The notes below the pieces were generated by a model. That model worked only from the letters and a program-made list of their open reading frames with translations. It was not told the origin of the DNA and did not search any database. This document shows, piece after piece, positions 29,187 to 39,504 of a stretch of 64,000 nucleotides of DNA. Source of the stretch: Chitinophagales bacterium. GTDB lineage: Bacteria; Bacteroidota; Bacteroidia; Chitinophagales; Chitinophagaceae. The position numbers and the translations under genes are program-made. How positions within the stretch are numbered: position 1 is the first letter of the stretch; each line of letters begins with the position of its first letter. The stretch spans positions 62,001-126,000 of the forward strand of contig JAFLBL010000007.1 of the NCBI GenBank assembly GCA_017303855.1, in the 5' to 3' direction.

Positions 29187-31592
29187 TTACTTTGTGGTCG
29201 ATAAAAAAGCACTGCGACGAGGCGCCGGCATTTTACTGCCCTCTCCTTTTACCGCTTTCCAGATCACTTCACTGAAGACCAGGTCCGGAATAGCATCTTC
29301 CTTACTGAGATCGAATGTTTCACTGAGCCGGGCACTCGGTGTATTCTTTTTATTTTTTTCATTGAGATCCACCAATGCCGGTACTGAGGTAAATGGAGTA
29401 AGATCCAGGTTTGTGGAAAAACAACGCCACATCGGTTCTGCTGCTGCATCATACTGACTCATCGGCGGTAATCCGAGAATCAGTTCGATGGTCCTGAGCA
29501 TGGACGACGTGGAGTACATAGTATGATCAATGAATTTTCTTCTTACAAAACCTCCGGCTACGTAAGCTGTTGTACGATGTGCATCCACATGATCCGGACC
29601 GTTCTGTGCATCATCCTCCACTATGAATACGGCGGTCTCATTCCAGATCGGGCTTTTCGATAAATACTCAATGAACATCCCTACTGCCAGGTCATTATCC
29701 GCTACATGTGCAAAGGGGGTGGGACGTCCGAGCCGTTGTCCTTCAGTGTGGTCATTAATAAAACGGAGTGAATTAAACCGCGGTACTGCATTGGCTAGAT
29801 AAAGTGAATCAAATTCCTGTTTCCATTGATAAAAACGGGTGGTATCCCGTATTGATTCATCCCAACTTGTATAATAAGGACAGAAATGATTTTCCAGTGT
29901 TTTGTAATTGGCTTTATAGTCATCGGCAAATTCGCCATAGGTTCTGAAACTTACACCGGCTCGCTTACAGTAATCCCAGATAAATCCCCGGTCGGGATTT
30001 GAAACTTCCCGGTTACCTTCTGCATCATAACTGCCTCCCCGTCCTCCATAGCTGGTAGGCCAGGTTTTCTCCAGGTAATCATTGGCATTGGCCGCAGTAC
30101 TCCAGTTATGCCCGTCTGCACTCACTTCACCATCTACATAAAAATTATCGAGTAATACAAACTCTGCAGCGAGCTTATGTTGATTGGGTGTGATATTTTT
30201 TCCGAACAATACCAGACTGGTATCGCCATTTCCTCCCGGCATATCTCCCAGCACCTGGTCATAGGTTCTGTTTTCCTTGATCACATAAAATACGTATTTG
30301 ATGGGCGAAGGATCCCCGACTTTCATGGGAATGGGACTTCCAGCTTCTCCGTTGGATACTGTTTCGCGTTCTTTAGTATAAGGTGTATTGGCATACACAC
30401 TGCGCGAATAATCAGCCAGTTTTTCTTTAGAAGGCATATCAATAATACTCAACGTCCCTTTAAAAAGACCTCCGATGTATTCGATCCGGCTTTGTTGTGC
30501 ACGGTAATCGCCTTGCTGGTAATTCACTTCCTGATCTTTCTTTGTAGGGTCAGGCCCTTTTGCGTTGGGCAGGGAAGAGAAGCCCTTGCCATTGCTGACA
30601 AATATTTTCTTCCCAATCACTTTAACATTGGTGGGATACCAGCCAGTGGGAATAAAACCTTTGGACTGGCTGAATCCAGGTTTGCTTACATCAAATACGG
30701 CCAGGCTGTTATTATCGGCATTGGCCACAAAAAGTGTTTGCTGATCTTCGCTGAGTGCAAGTCCGTTACTGGCAGAACCGGTTGGCGCATCTGGATAAAG
30801 AGCAGCGTTCAGTACTTCCACCACTTTCCGCTTTGCGATATCGATCACGGATACCGAGTTATCACCGGCGTTGGCTACAAACAATATCTTCCCGTTCTTT
30901 GACAACAATAATTCATTCGGGTTCTCCCCTGCATCGATAGAGTCCCTGATTGTACGGCTCATGAGATTATATAACAGTACTTTCTTTCCACCCCATAACG
31001 AAATATATAAATCCTTCTTATCAGCTGACAAGAGGCAGGAATATGCAGGTTCACCCAGAGAGCGTTTAAAACTTATTTTTTTAGTAGCCAGGTCTACAAC
31101 ATAAAGTGCATTGTCTTCCTTAGTCACGACAAAGAGTATGCGACCGGATGCATCCAGTTCGATACCGGCCGGCGAGATCTTCTCCGGCCATTTTTTCCCG
31201 AGTAAGATACTGTCAGTCAGCACCAGTTTCTTACCGGCAATCCGGTACTTCAGGATCATATTGTCATTGCCGCCGCTGGCATAGAGAAATTTTTCATCCG
31301 GACTGAAGGTTAATCCGTACCAGGATTTAGGGATCACTACCGCATCGAGTTGTTTTTCGTTTACGGGATCAATCAACTGGATGCTCTGTACGCTTTGCCC
31401 GTTATTGGTAACCGCCATCCATTTCTTAGATCGGCTGACGGCGATATTCAGCGGCAGATCACCGAGTGGCAGTGAACGGCCAGCCGGTGACAAACCCCAG
31501 CCATTGGGCAGCCGGTAATTCTCCTGGGCAGTTACTGTTTCAATAGTAAAAAGGCAGCATGCAAGCGATAATAAAAGCAGGGAGTATCTCAT
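29187..31592 (-). CDS. Beta-propeller (YncE-like) / phosphoesterase fusion, copy 2
   Basis: 801 residues from ATG 31592, chosen because a signal peptide (MRYSLLLLSLACC...VTAQ) starts there and the gene then begins 4 bases after the upstream stop. Residues about 30-380 form a YVTN/YncE-type propeller (repeats such as LFVANAGDNSVSVIDIAKRKVVEVL). Residues about 420-800 are an alkaline phosphatase-fold phosphoesterase (PF04185-like) with ENRTYDQVLG, DGHNWS and EDDAQNGPDHVDAHR. It should cleave phosphate esters in the periplasm or at the surface. It is a diverged paralogue of the next gene upstream. Confidence 0.85.
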   Translation of the reverse strand: MRYSLLLLSLACCLFTIETVTAQENYRLPNGWGLSPAGRSLPLGDLPLNIAVSRSKKWMAVTNNGQSVQSIQLIDPVNEKQLDAVVIPKSWYGLTFSPDEKFLYASGGNDNMILKYRIAGKKLVLTDSILLGKKWPEKISPAGIELDASGRILFVVTKEDNALYVVDLATKKISFKRSLGEPAYSCLLSADKKDLYISLWGGKKVLLYNLMSRTIRDSIDAGENPNELLLSKNGKILFVANAGDNSVSVIDIAKRKVVEVLNAALYPDAPTGSASNGLALSEDQQTLFVANADNNSLAVFDVSKPGFSQSKGFIPTGWYPTNVKVIGKKIFVSNGKGFSSLPNAKGPDPTKKDQEVNYQQGDYRAQQSRIEYIGGLFKGTLSIIDMPSKEKLADYSRSVYANTPYTKERETVSNGEAGSPIPMKVGDPSPIKYVFYVIKENRTYDQVLGDMPGGNGDTSLVLFGKNITPNQHKLAAEFVLLDNFYVDGEVSADGHNWSTAANANDYLEKTWPTSYGGRGGSYDAEGNREVSNPDRGFIWDYCKRAGVSFRTYGEFADDYKANYKTLENHFCPYYTSWDESIRDTTRFYQWKQEFDSLYLANAVPRFNSLRFINDHTEGQRLGRPTPFAHVADNDLAVGMFIEYLSKSPIWNETAVFIVEDDAQNGPDHVDAHRTTAYVAGGFVRRKFIDHTMYSTSSMLRTIELILGLPPMSQYDAAAEPMWRCFSTNLDLTPFTSVPALVDLNEKNKKNTPSARLSETFDLSKEDAIPDLVFSEVIWKAVKGEGSKMPAPRRSAFLSTTK

Positions 31593-31596
31593 GTTG

Positions 31597-34308
31597 TCAG
31601 TTGTTTTTATAATGTCGTTTCCTGAGATCATCCTCATCATCCATATCCGGTCCTTTCTCTACTTTACGCCAATCAATCTGCCGGTTGTATTTTCTCATGG
31701 CCTGCTCCGGATCAAAAACCCGTTTATCCGGGTAAACAAAGGTATAAGGTGTGTAATCCGGCTGATCGGTGAAGAAGTCCTGTAACAATGAGGCCGTAAC
31801 GTCATACTGATTCACGTACGGGATATTCAGGATATTATAGATCACTTTAAGGATCGAACCAAAGTTAGCATGAACATGGGATACATAGTTTCTTTTTACA
31901 TAAGGCCCGGCCATCATCAGCACACTGCGGTGGGCATCGATATGATCCACGCCACCCTGCGGATCATCTTCGGTAACGATCACCAGCATATTCTTCCAAT
32001 ACGGAGTACGTGAAAGGAAATGCAAAATGCGGCCTACGGCCAGATCATTATCGGCCATATAGGATTGTACATAAGGGTAGCCATCTTCCGGACGCGGACC
32101 TGAACCATGATCGTTTGGCACCTGCATGGTGATCAGTTGCGGCATTTTCTCTTTTCCGTTGAGCCACATACGTGCAAATTCCGCTTCAAACTGTTCCATC
32201 CTGAACTGATCAGGAATATTGGTATTATAACCGGCATAATTATGTGAGGTACGGCTCCACAGTGCTTTTTGCATCGGCACCATCACTGCATGGGCAGCAC
32301 CGGTAAGCGTATCGTGCCACTCTTCCCGTACATGGGCCGTTTCATTGGCTTCGCCGAAGTTGTAGAATGAAACTTTATTTCTTTCCAGTGCTTCCCACAA
32401 GCCACCGATCTCCGCATAATCCTCCGGATCCATACTTCCGGTACTTCCCGGAAATCGTCTGCCGGGTGCTTTTGAAAAATAGGAAGCAGATTTACTCACG
32501 CTCGAATTTGTTTCCACCCATTCATTGGGGATCACTCCCATCATCCAGTGATGGCCGTGAATGGAAGCATCACTGTCGCAGTAAAAATTATCACTAAAGG
32601 CAAACTCATCTGCCAGTTTAGTGTGATTGGGCATCACGTTGGCATTGGCAACTTTTACCGTGTCATTTTTACCATACACATTTACATTTACACCAAAGCG
32701 TGCCAGGGTAAGATCCCCTTTACCGGTTTTCATTTGTCCCAGCACTTCATCATAGGTCCTGTTTTCCTTGGTGATATACACGATATACTTAATCGGGCTC
32801 TTCCTGATTTTTGGCAATGCAGGCAGCGGATTTCTCCCATTGTCATTAACATGCACTGCCTGCATAGTATTAACAAGTACCTGCCTGGTATATTTTGCCA
32901 GTTGATTGGCATCCGGCAGTTGAATTTTTTGAAATGTCGCCAGCTGTATATCACCGATATAGGTGCCCTGCACCGGTTTTACAAAATCCTTTCCACCATT
33001 TGGTCCGGCACCCAGGCCGCGACAACTGATCACATAGAGTTCTTTTTCGTCGTGACTGAGTAATACTCTGGCAGGGCCCCATCCTGTAGGGAGCAGACCA
33101 ATCGTTTGCCTTGTATTCACATCGATCACGGCCACTGCGTTGAAACCCAGTAAGGCCACATATAGTTTTTTCTCATCCTTGCTTAAAGTGATACCAAATG
33201 GAAGGAGGCCCCTGTACCGGTCGATACGTTTATCCACTTTGATGGGAATATGCGCAACGATCTTCCGGGCTTTATAATCAATCACGGAGATATTATCATT
33301 GGTGGCATTGGTCACATACGCATAGCGGCTCCCTACGGCAATGGAGTTCGGACTCGCCCCACCTACCACTTCCGCGTCTTCGACCATTTGTCCGATCTGG
33401 TGACCGGTTTTGAATTTATCAATGACCTTGTTACTGGCCAGATCAATAGTGAATACACTCATGGCTTCAGGAGCCAGCGGACTTCCCACACCGGGAATTT
33501 TCTTTCCATCAATGGTTGTACCATGTATGGAGGCAGGTGAATTATCCGCATAAGGATGCCAGTTGATCATCATCTTATGGTAGTTGGCGGAATCCATGCC
33601 ATCCACAAGCGGATAGGCATACATGCCTACATTGGCCACAAAGGCCAGCTTTTTATCCGGACTCAGTGATAACCCAAAGGGCTGACGGCCAACGGGTATA
33701 CTGGCTGAAATTTTATTTGTACGCAGATCAATCCTTACCAATCTGAAATTGCCACGATCCAGTACCAGTAATTCATTCGTTACCGTGTTCACCAGCAGAT
33801 CGGACGTAAAACTATCATCATATAAGTTTCCATTCACGATACCATTGAGCGAAATGGAGTCAAGACGTATCATGCGTTCCGTATCATAAACGATCACAGC
33901 CCCGTTATCACCACCGCTGAGATACACTATTCCGGAATCCGGTGCAAAAGCAACGCCCAGAAAAGAGCCTTTTGAAAGTGGTGAGGGAATTTTTCCATCA
34001 TAAGAAGGAACCCGTGTATGCAGGAGTGTGGCATTCTCAATAATCGTAAACACGCCATTGTGCAGGGTTATTGTTTTCTTTCCGTCAGGCGACAGGGCCA
34101 TTCCAAATGGATCATGAGTTATCCGGATCAATTCACCGGCCGGTTGCACATACCTGCCACTGGGTAAAACAGAAATGCCCTGTTCATTTATTAAAGCATA
34201 CTGGTTTCTGCCCGGCACCTGTAATGTCTGAATCGTTTTTTCTTTTTGCGTCCATCCGGGTAAAAAGGCCAGGATAAAAAGGGATGTTAACAGTTTTGCT
34301 TTCGTCAT
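31597..34308 (-). CDS. Beta-propeller (YncE-like) / phosphoesterase fusion, copy 1
   Basis: 903 residues from ATG 34308 (MTKAKLLTSLFILAFLPGWTQ, a signal peptide); the upstream TTG at 34341 lies inside a terminator hairpin and is rejected. The N-terminal propeller (about 40-480) has repeats such as YVTNATNDNISVIDYKARKIVAHIPI. The C-terminal phosphoesterase domain has ENRTYDEVLGQM, ASIHGHHWMMG, PNDHGSGPRP and TEDDPQGGVDHIDAHR. The family is usually called 'bifunctional YncE family protein/alkaline phosphatase family protein'. It is about 100 residues longer than the second copy, mostly in the propeller. Confidence 0.85.
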   Translation of the reverse strand: MTKAKLLTSLFILAFLPGWTQKEKTIQTLQVPGRNQYALINEQGISVLPSGRYVQPAGELIRITHDPFGMALSPDGKKTITLHNGVFTIIENATLLHTRVPSYDGKIPSPLSKGSFLGVAFAPDSGIVYLSGGDNGAVIVYDTERMIRLDSISLNGIVNGNLYDDSFTSDLLVNTVTNELLVLDRGNFRLVRIDLRTNKISASIPVGRQPFGLSLSPDKKLAFVANVGMYAYPLVDGMDSANYHKMMINWHPYADNSPASIHGTTIDGKKIPGVGSPLAPEAMSVFTIDLASNKVIDKFKTGHQIGQMVEDAEVVGGASPNSIAVGSRYAYVTNATNDNISVIDYKARKIVAHIPIKVDKRIDRYRGLLPFGITLSKDEKKLYVALLGFNAVAVIDVNTRQTIGLLPTGWGPARVLLSHDEKELYVISCRGLGAGPNGGKDFVKPVQGTYIGDIQLATFQKIQLPDANQLAKYTRQVLVNTMQAVHVNDNGRNPLPALPKIRKSPIKYIVYITKENRTYDEVLGQMKTGKGDLTLARFGVNVNVYGKNDTVKVANANVMPNHTKLADEFAFSDNFYCDSDASIHGHHWMMGVIPNEWVETNSSVSKSASYFSKAPGRRFPGSTGSMDPEDYAEIGGLWEALERNKVSFYNFGEANETAHVREEWHDTLTGAAHAVMVPMQKALWSRTSHNYAGYNTNIPDQFRMEQFEAEFARMWLNGKEKMPQLITMQVPNDHGSGPRPEDGYPYVQSYMADNDLAVGRILHFLSRTPYWKNMLVIVTEDDPQGGVDHIDAHRSVLMMAGPYVKRNYVSHVHANFGSILKVIYNILNIPYVNQYDVTASLLQDFFTDQPDYTPYTFVYPDKRVFDPEQAMRKYNRQIDWRKVEKGPDMDDEDDLRKRHYKNN

Positions 34309-34312
34309 AATA

Positions 34313-34348
34313 ATAAAGTTAAAATAGCGGAACCTGGACAAGTTCCGC
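34313..34348 (-). terminator. Hairpin with T-rich tail between susD-like gene and phosphoesterases
   Basis: On the minus strand AGCGGAAC (34348-34341) pairs perfectly with GTTCCGCT (34332-34325) over 8 bases, followed by TATTTTAAC. It ends 4 bases before the phosphoesterase ATG. It may partly terminate SusCD transcription or mark an mRNA processing site that sets a lower level for the downstream genes. Confidence 0.65.
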
Positions 34349-34423
34349 TTTGTTTACATACTGCTCACTTATTGCTCATGCTAAAAAAGTTCAGCCTTCA
34401 GCTACTGGTTAGTAATTTAGTAG

Positions 34424-35947
34424 TTATTGGGCAATCCACGGCCTTGTATTCAGGTCGTCAGCGCCTTGCCTTTGTACAGCCGCTGCACGGTTTGCCCCAT
34501 TTAATGATTGTTCGGATAAGGGATAAATATATCGTACCGGCACTTTCCCGTTATTCAGGTTAGCCGGACCCGGAACAATGGCCGGTTTTCCGGTTCTTCT
34601 CCAGTCAAACCAGGCTTCAAGTCCGTTAAAATAAAGGGCGATCCATTTCTGCAAAGCGATCTTATCCAGCATTTCCTCATTGGTTCCTGAAAGAGCCACC
34701 ATCGGTTGAGTAAGGTAGCCGGCTGGCATTCCCACATTCAGGTTGTATGCGGCGGGTACTACCGATTGCCAGTAGGCAAAATTGGCGTTGATGCCATTCT
34801 GATAATAGGTATCGGCATCCCCGGTACTGATCATTCCTTTCAGCCGGGCTTCAGCCAGAATAAACTGAAGTTCCGCATAGGTCATCAGCAGTGCTCTTGC
34901 AGCTGAGGGATCAGGAGCAGCCTGGCCTGCATCGTTACATACCAGACAGGCAAATGTATAACCCACCCTGGACACGCCCTGTACTCCACCATTGTATGCA
35001 AGGGCATCCACATCGCTCAATCCGTTTGGTACACCTTGTATTACCGGTGTTCCGGCTGCTACCGATGTCTGCGTAGGGCGGCCGAATACACGTATACGTG
35101 AATCATTCAGCGCAGTTAAACGATCCGTCAGTGTTTTACTAACCCTGAATTCATCAAAGGAACCCACCCTTGTACCATACAACGGCCATTGATTAGGCGC
35201 GGCTGCCAGGTATTTCAGTTCTGCGTTATCCGCATTTCCGGAAAATACCGGATTATTCGCCGCATCGCCAACTATCGCCTGCATGTCCGCATTTACATTC
35301 TTTTTCTTTGACAGGCGCAGGAGATAACGGAGACGCAGGGAATTCGCCAGTTTCCTCCATTTTAGTAAAGCACTGCTACCGCCTCCATATAACAGGTCGC
35401 CGGTGAATGTTCCCGATGCGGTGGCTAATACTTCGTTGGCTTTTTTAAGATCAGCCAGCAGGCCGGTATAAATATCTTCCTGTTTATCATAGACCGGCTG
35501 ATACAGCCCTTCAGTTTTTGCTTTTCCAGCCTCACTGTACGGCACATCGCCGTATGCATCCGTAGCCATCGCAAACATCCAGGATTTCATGATCAGGGCC
35601 ACCCCGTAATACGGGTTCTTCTCATCTCCGTTTACCGATGTGAAAATATTCTGCAGATTCCTGTAATTACCATACACCGTACTCCAAATACCATTCTGCT
35701 CATTCCATCCATAGCGGTCTTCATTTACAAACTGAATTTTGGCATGGTGCTGAGCCACAATATTGCCAATCCCCCAGGCTTCACTAACCTGACGGTCCAT
35801 CGTACTTTTAATAATCCCGCTGAGCAACAGGTCCGGGGTAACGGTAGTGGTGTTGTTTTTATTGGTATTCGTATCGGAAAAGTCCTTCGTACAGCCGGTC
35901 ATCAAAGCTAATCCGAGTACCGGAAGAACAGATTTTATCAGTTTCAT
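34424..35947 (-). CDS. SusD/RagB-like nutrient-binding lipoprotein
   Basis: 507 residues, lipobox ending at Cys19 (L-M-T-G-C-T-K). The fold is the SusD-like_2 group: an N-terminal TPR-type helical scaffold (TPDLLLSGIIKSTMDRQVSEA, IMKSWMFAMATDAYGDVPYSEAG, with the SusD hallmark 'W...TD.YGDVPYSEA') and a C-terminal QKWIALYFNGLEAWFDWRRTG. SusD-like proteins sit on the cell surface as a lid on their SusC partner and bind the nutrient. It follows the SusC gene by 21 bases. No glycosidase is linked, while phosphoesterases are, so the ligand may be a phosphorylated compound (inference). Confidence 0.93.
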   Translation of the reverse strand: MKLIKSVLPVLGLALMTGCTKDFSDTNTNKNNTTTVTPDLLLSGIIKSTMDRQVSEAWGIGNIVAQHHAKIQFVNEDRYGWNEQNGIWSTVYGNYRNLQNIFTSVNGDEKNPYYGVALIMKSWMFAMATDAYGDVPYSEAGKAKTEGLYQPVYDKQEDIYTGLLADLKKANEVLATASGTFTGDLLYGGGSSALLKWRKLANSLRLRYLLRLSKKKNVNADMQAIVGDAANNPVFSGNADNAELKYLAAAPNQWPLYGTRVGSFDEFRVSKTLTDRLTALNDSRIRVFGRPTQTSVAAGTPVIQGVPNGLSDVDALAYNGGVQGVSRVGYTFACLVCNDAGQAAPDPSAARALLMTYAELQFILAEARLKGMISTGDADTYYQNGINANFAYWQSVVPAAYNLNVGMPAGYLTQPMVALSGTNEEMLDKIALQKWIALYFNGLEAWFDWRRTGKPAIVPGPANLNNGKVPVRYIYPLSEQSLNGANRAAAVQRQGADDLNTRPWIAQ

Positions 35948-35968
35948 TTTACTTTCTTTAGAAATGAA

Positions 35969-38900
35969 TTATAATTTAAAACTCAGGTTGAAGCCATAGC
36001 TGCGGGTGGTAGGCAAACTCATGTATTCAATACCGGGAAGAGCTGTACCCCCGGAATACGACATGGTTTCCGGATCAATATGGGGCACGTTGTCCCACAG
36101 GAAGAGGTTCCGTCCCACAAGGCTGATCGTCAATCCGCGTACAGGCAACTTACCAAATACTTTATCCGGCACTGTGTAACTAAGCTGCAATTCCCTGAGT
36201 TTGATGAAAGAGGCATCATACATAACGCCTTCCGCAATGCTCCGGCCACCCGTCCATGCAGTATGCCACTCACGGGCTGTTACTTTCTTTGTATTGGGAC
36301 TGAATGAGCCGTCCGTATTTTGCACTACTCCCTGACCTATTACGCCATTTCCTTCCAATGTAAGATCATAGCCATTGGCCCGGCCTTCGAGTGTTTCAGT
36401 GATGATACCTCCCTCACGTCCCACCGTTTGTGTTTCAGAATACAGTTCACCACCACTGCGGATATCGAAAAGAAAACTCAGCCGTATTCCTTTGTAGCTA
36501 AAACTGTTTCCAATACCCATCAGAAAATCGGGATTATAGTTACCCAGTTTGATCCGGTTTGTTGTAGCAACCGGGCGTCCATTGGCCGCAAATACCATTT
36601 GCCCGACATATTTACCACTGGCATCATAATATTTGCCAGCAGGGTCTGTGTTTTGCACACGGGCAAAGGCAATGCCATATAAGTCACCCATGCGTTCACC
36701 CACGCGTGCTTCCACACTAACCCTCCGACTGGCCATTACATAGTTGGTCAATCCATCACTCAGTTCCAGTACCGTACTGCGGTTAGCAGAAAAATTTACA
36801 AATGCATCCCATTTGAAATCATTTTTCTGAACCGGTGTTGCATTCAACATGATTTCCACTCCGTTATTACGGATCAGCCCGGCATTGATTTTACGTGTAT
36901 CATAACCGCTCGCACCCGATAAAGGAATATTCAGGATCTGATTCTTGGTACGGCTCTGATAATAGGTAATATCCAGGCCGAGACGACCGCCAAAGAAACG
37001 GATATCGGCGCCTGTTTCATAAGCGGAACTGATTTCAGGTTTCAGGTTAAGGTTTGCCAGCGAGCTGGTTTCCCCGTAAATCTGGTACGCGCCGAAGGGC
37101 TCACTACGGTTATAGGTTTGTGTGAATGCGAATGGATCCGTATCATTCCCAACCTGGGCAAAACTGCCACGCAGTTTTAAAAAGCTGATTACTTTCGGAA
37201 GCTTTACCATATCGCTGACAATTGCACTGAGCGCTACGGATGAATAAAAATAAGAATTCACCTCATTACCGAATGCTTTCAGGTCCTCCGGGAGTGTAAG
37301 CGCACTGCTCCAGTCGTTCCGTCCTGTAATATCCAGGAATAACTTATTCTTATAGGAAACACCGGCTGAACCGTATAAACTGTTAATCCGTTTGGCAACA
37401 TTGTTTTGTTCAACTACCAGGGCTATACGCGAATTATTCAGGCTATATATATTCGGAATATTAAGCTGACCGGCCACATCTTCCTTCCAGCGGGAAGTCT
37501 GGCGCATCTGGTTTCCCCCCAATGTTCCGCTAACACTGAAATCACCATTAATGTTTTTATTCGCGGTAAAAAGGAAATCAGAATTGCGCTCTTCATTGAC
37601 AATGCCTGTTTCACGATACTGACCAAACGGGAAACGCTGTGTACTGAACGCACGACGGAATTCACGGCGCTCATTGCTCCAGTCCGTTGCCGTACGCAAT
37701 TGCAGGTTCAGCCAGTTAGTGAATTCATATTTTAAGACCACGTTTCCGATCAGCCGGTCGTAATATTGTCCGTTGGTATTGGCCATAACAGTCAGATAAG
37801 GATTGTCATGATAATTATAGTTCCAGCTGTATTGTTTCTGATTATCCAGCCCGGCCTGCCATAGACGCTTCATGTCACCAACATTAACGGATGCGGGCAG
37901 CCAGCAGTTAAAAAGGTACATGATACTTTCCGTTCCGTAACTGATAGAAGGCCGGTTGTCACTTTCACTGCGGATATAACTTACAAAGGCTTTTGCTGAT
38001 AATTTATTGGTAAGGTTATAGCCACCAGAAACAGAAATCGTATTTCTTTTCAGGTCAGTATTCGGCACAATGCCCTTCTGGTCGAGATTAGTGTAGCTTA
38101 ACCTGAAATCACCGTCTTTATTGCCGCCTGTCATGGCCACATTATTCGTAAACGTAGTGCCGGTTTCCAGGAAATTTTTCAGGTTGTCTTTATCCGCCAC
38201 CCAGGGTGTAGCCGTAATTATGCTGCCGGCAGGTGCGTTCAGATCACCCCCGGTATAATTTATCAGCTGCCCATTGAGTGTCCGGGGAGAATTGAACTGA
38301 GGGTACGACTGCCCGTTAAAGGCCGGCCCCCATCCTTCATCCGTTCCATCTGCCAGTCCGCTGCCACCACCATTAACAAACGCAAAGGCACCACCACTTC
38401 CGTTTCCCTGACCATATACGGTCTGATATTCGGGCAATTTCAAAGCTGTTTCAGCAGTTATATTGCTGCTGACTTCGATACCTATTCCTTTTTGTTTCTT
38501 ACCGCTCTTGGTTTTAATGAGAATGACCCCGTTGGCGGCTCTTGAACCATATAATGCGGAAGCGGCAGGACCTTTCAGCACACTCATTGACTCAATATCG
38601 TCCGGATTGATAAAGCCGGCCCCGTTTCCGAAATCCACTTCCATATTGCCACGACCGGAAGCCCCGGTAATCGAATTGCTTACAGGTACACCATCCACTA
38701 CGTATAATGGCTGATTTTTATTCAGGTCCACAGATCGTTCCCCGCGGATCGTTACCCGGGCTGAAGCACCAACACCGGAAGGGCTTCCCACAACCGTTAC
38801 TCCGGCAACTTTCCCGGCCAGCTGATTCACGACATTGGTTTCCCTGGCAACCGTAAGATCATCTCCTTTCACTTCCTGTATAGCATATCCGAGCTTTTTT

Positions 38901-39256
38901 TTCTCTTTTCGTATACCCAAAGCCGTTACTACCACTTCTCCCAGGTTGCGGGTATCCGGTTGCAAGGCAACCACAGCGGCCTCTGATACGCTGACTTCCC
39001 TGTTTACATAACCCACATTGCTGACCAGGAGCCTGTCATTGGAAGCCGCCTGGATGGCAAACGATCCGTCTGCGGATGTAGTAGTCATTTTACCGGTCTT
39101 CTTTACCACAACCGTGGCGCCGGAAAGCGGTGAATTATTTTCACCTGAAAATACTTTCCCGTTTACCGTTTGCTGTGCCATTGTCAGCAAGGAGAGCAGG
39201 AGTGGGAAAACCAGTAATCCAAACCGCTTTCCCGGTAGTGCTGTTCGTAGATTCAT
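35969..39256 (-). CDS. SusC/RagA-family TonB-linked outer membrane transporter
   Basis: 1095 residues with a signal peptide. A CarboxypepD-regulatory-like domain (about 30-105, KVFSGENNSPLSGATVVVKKTG) precedes a plug with VVVTALGIRKEKKKLGYA and the SusC signature PLYVVDGVPV, then a long beta-barrel ending YGFNLSFKL. It imports a nutrient captured by the SusD-like lipoprotein encoded next. The upstream region has a strong 11-bp-phased array and a CACCTTAG box, which suggests activation by an OmpR/PhoB-type regulator. Confidence 0.95.
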   Translation of the reverse strand: MNLRTALPGKRFGLLVFPLLLSLLTMAQQTVNGKVFSGENNSPLSGATVVVKKTGKMTTTSADGSFAIQAASNDRLLVSNVGYVNREVSVSEAAVVALQPDTRNLGEVVVTALGIRKEKKKLGYAIQEVKGDDLTVARETNVVNQLAGKVAGVTVVGSPSGVGASARVTIRGERSVDLNKNQPLYVVDGVPVSNSITGASGRGNMEVDFGNGAGFINPDDIESMSVLKGPAASALYGSRAANGVILIKTKSGKKQKGIGIEVSSNITAETALKLPEYQTVYGQGNGSGGAFAFVNGGGSGLADGTDEGWGPAFNGQSYPQFNSPRTLNGQLINYTGGDLNAPAGSIITATPWVADKDNLKNFLETGTTFTNNVAMTGGNKDGDFRLSYTNLDQKGIVPNTDLKRNTISVSGGYNLTNKLSAKAFVSYIRSESDNRPSISYGTESIMYLFNCWLPASVNVGDMKRLWQAGLDNQKQYSWNYNYHDNPYLTVMANTNGQYYDRLIGNVVLKYEFTNWLNLQLRTATDWSNERREFRRAFSTQRFPFGQYRETGIVNEERNSDFLFTANKNINGDFSVSGTLGGNQMRQTSRWKEDVAGQLNIPNIYSLNNSRIALVVEQNNVAKRINSLYGSAGVSYKNKLFLDITGRNDWSSALTLPEDLKAFGNEVNSYFYSSVALSAIVSDMVKLPKVISFLKLRGSFAQVGNDTDPFAFTQTYNRSEPFGAYQIYGETSSLANLNLKPEISSAYETGADIRFFGGRLGLDITYYQSRTKNQILNIPLSGASGYDTRKINAGLIRNNGVEIMLNATPVQKNDFKWDAFVNFSANRSTVLELSDGLTNYVMASRRVSVEARVGERMGDLYGIAFARVQNTDPAGKYYDASGKYVGQMVFAANGRPVATTNRIKLGNYNPDFLMGIGNSFSYKGIRLSFLFDIRSGGELYSETQTVGREGGIITETLEGRANGYDLTLEGNGVIGQGVVQNTDGSFSPNTKKVTAREWHTAWTGGRSIAEGVMYDASFIKLRELQLSYTVPDKVFGKLPVRGLTISLVGRNLFLWDNVPHIDPETMSYSGGTALPGIEYMSLPTTRSYGFNLSFKL

Positions 39257-39295
39257 AAGTAATTGTTTTAGTTTTTATACTTCCTTATCAGGCCG

Positions 39296-39362
39296 CTAAG
39301 GTGAGTCGTGTACATGAAGTTGTTCTTACCACAGCGTAAACGAATCGTTAATGAACTATGAA
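39296..39362 (-). promoter_or_regulatory. Candidate Pho-type promoter of the SusC gene
   Basis: On the plus strand ATGAA (39314), CTTAC (39325), GTAAA (39336), GTTAA (39347) and ATGAA (39358) stand at exact 11-bp steps. Exactly 10 bases gene-proximal is the minus-strand box CACCTTAG (39303-39296), 40 bases before the ATG. The geometry equals that at 45948-46025. Confidence 0.6.
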
Positions 39363-39504
39363 GGATAAATAACATTGTACTCCTCCCGAAATCATATATT
39401 GTATTACCGGGTCATTTGCCGTTTACAATTCCATCATGTTTTTTTAACATGGGCGTATCATGTTGATAATATAGTATTGGGTACTTTGACAAACCCCGTA
39501 AACA

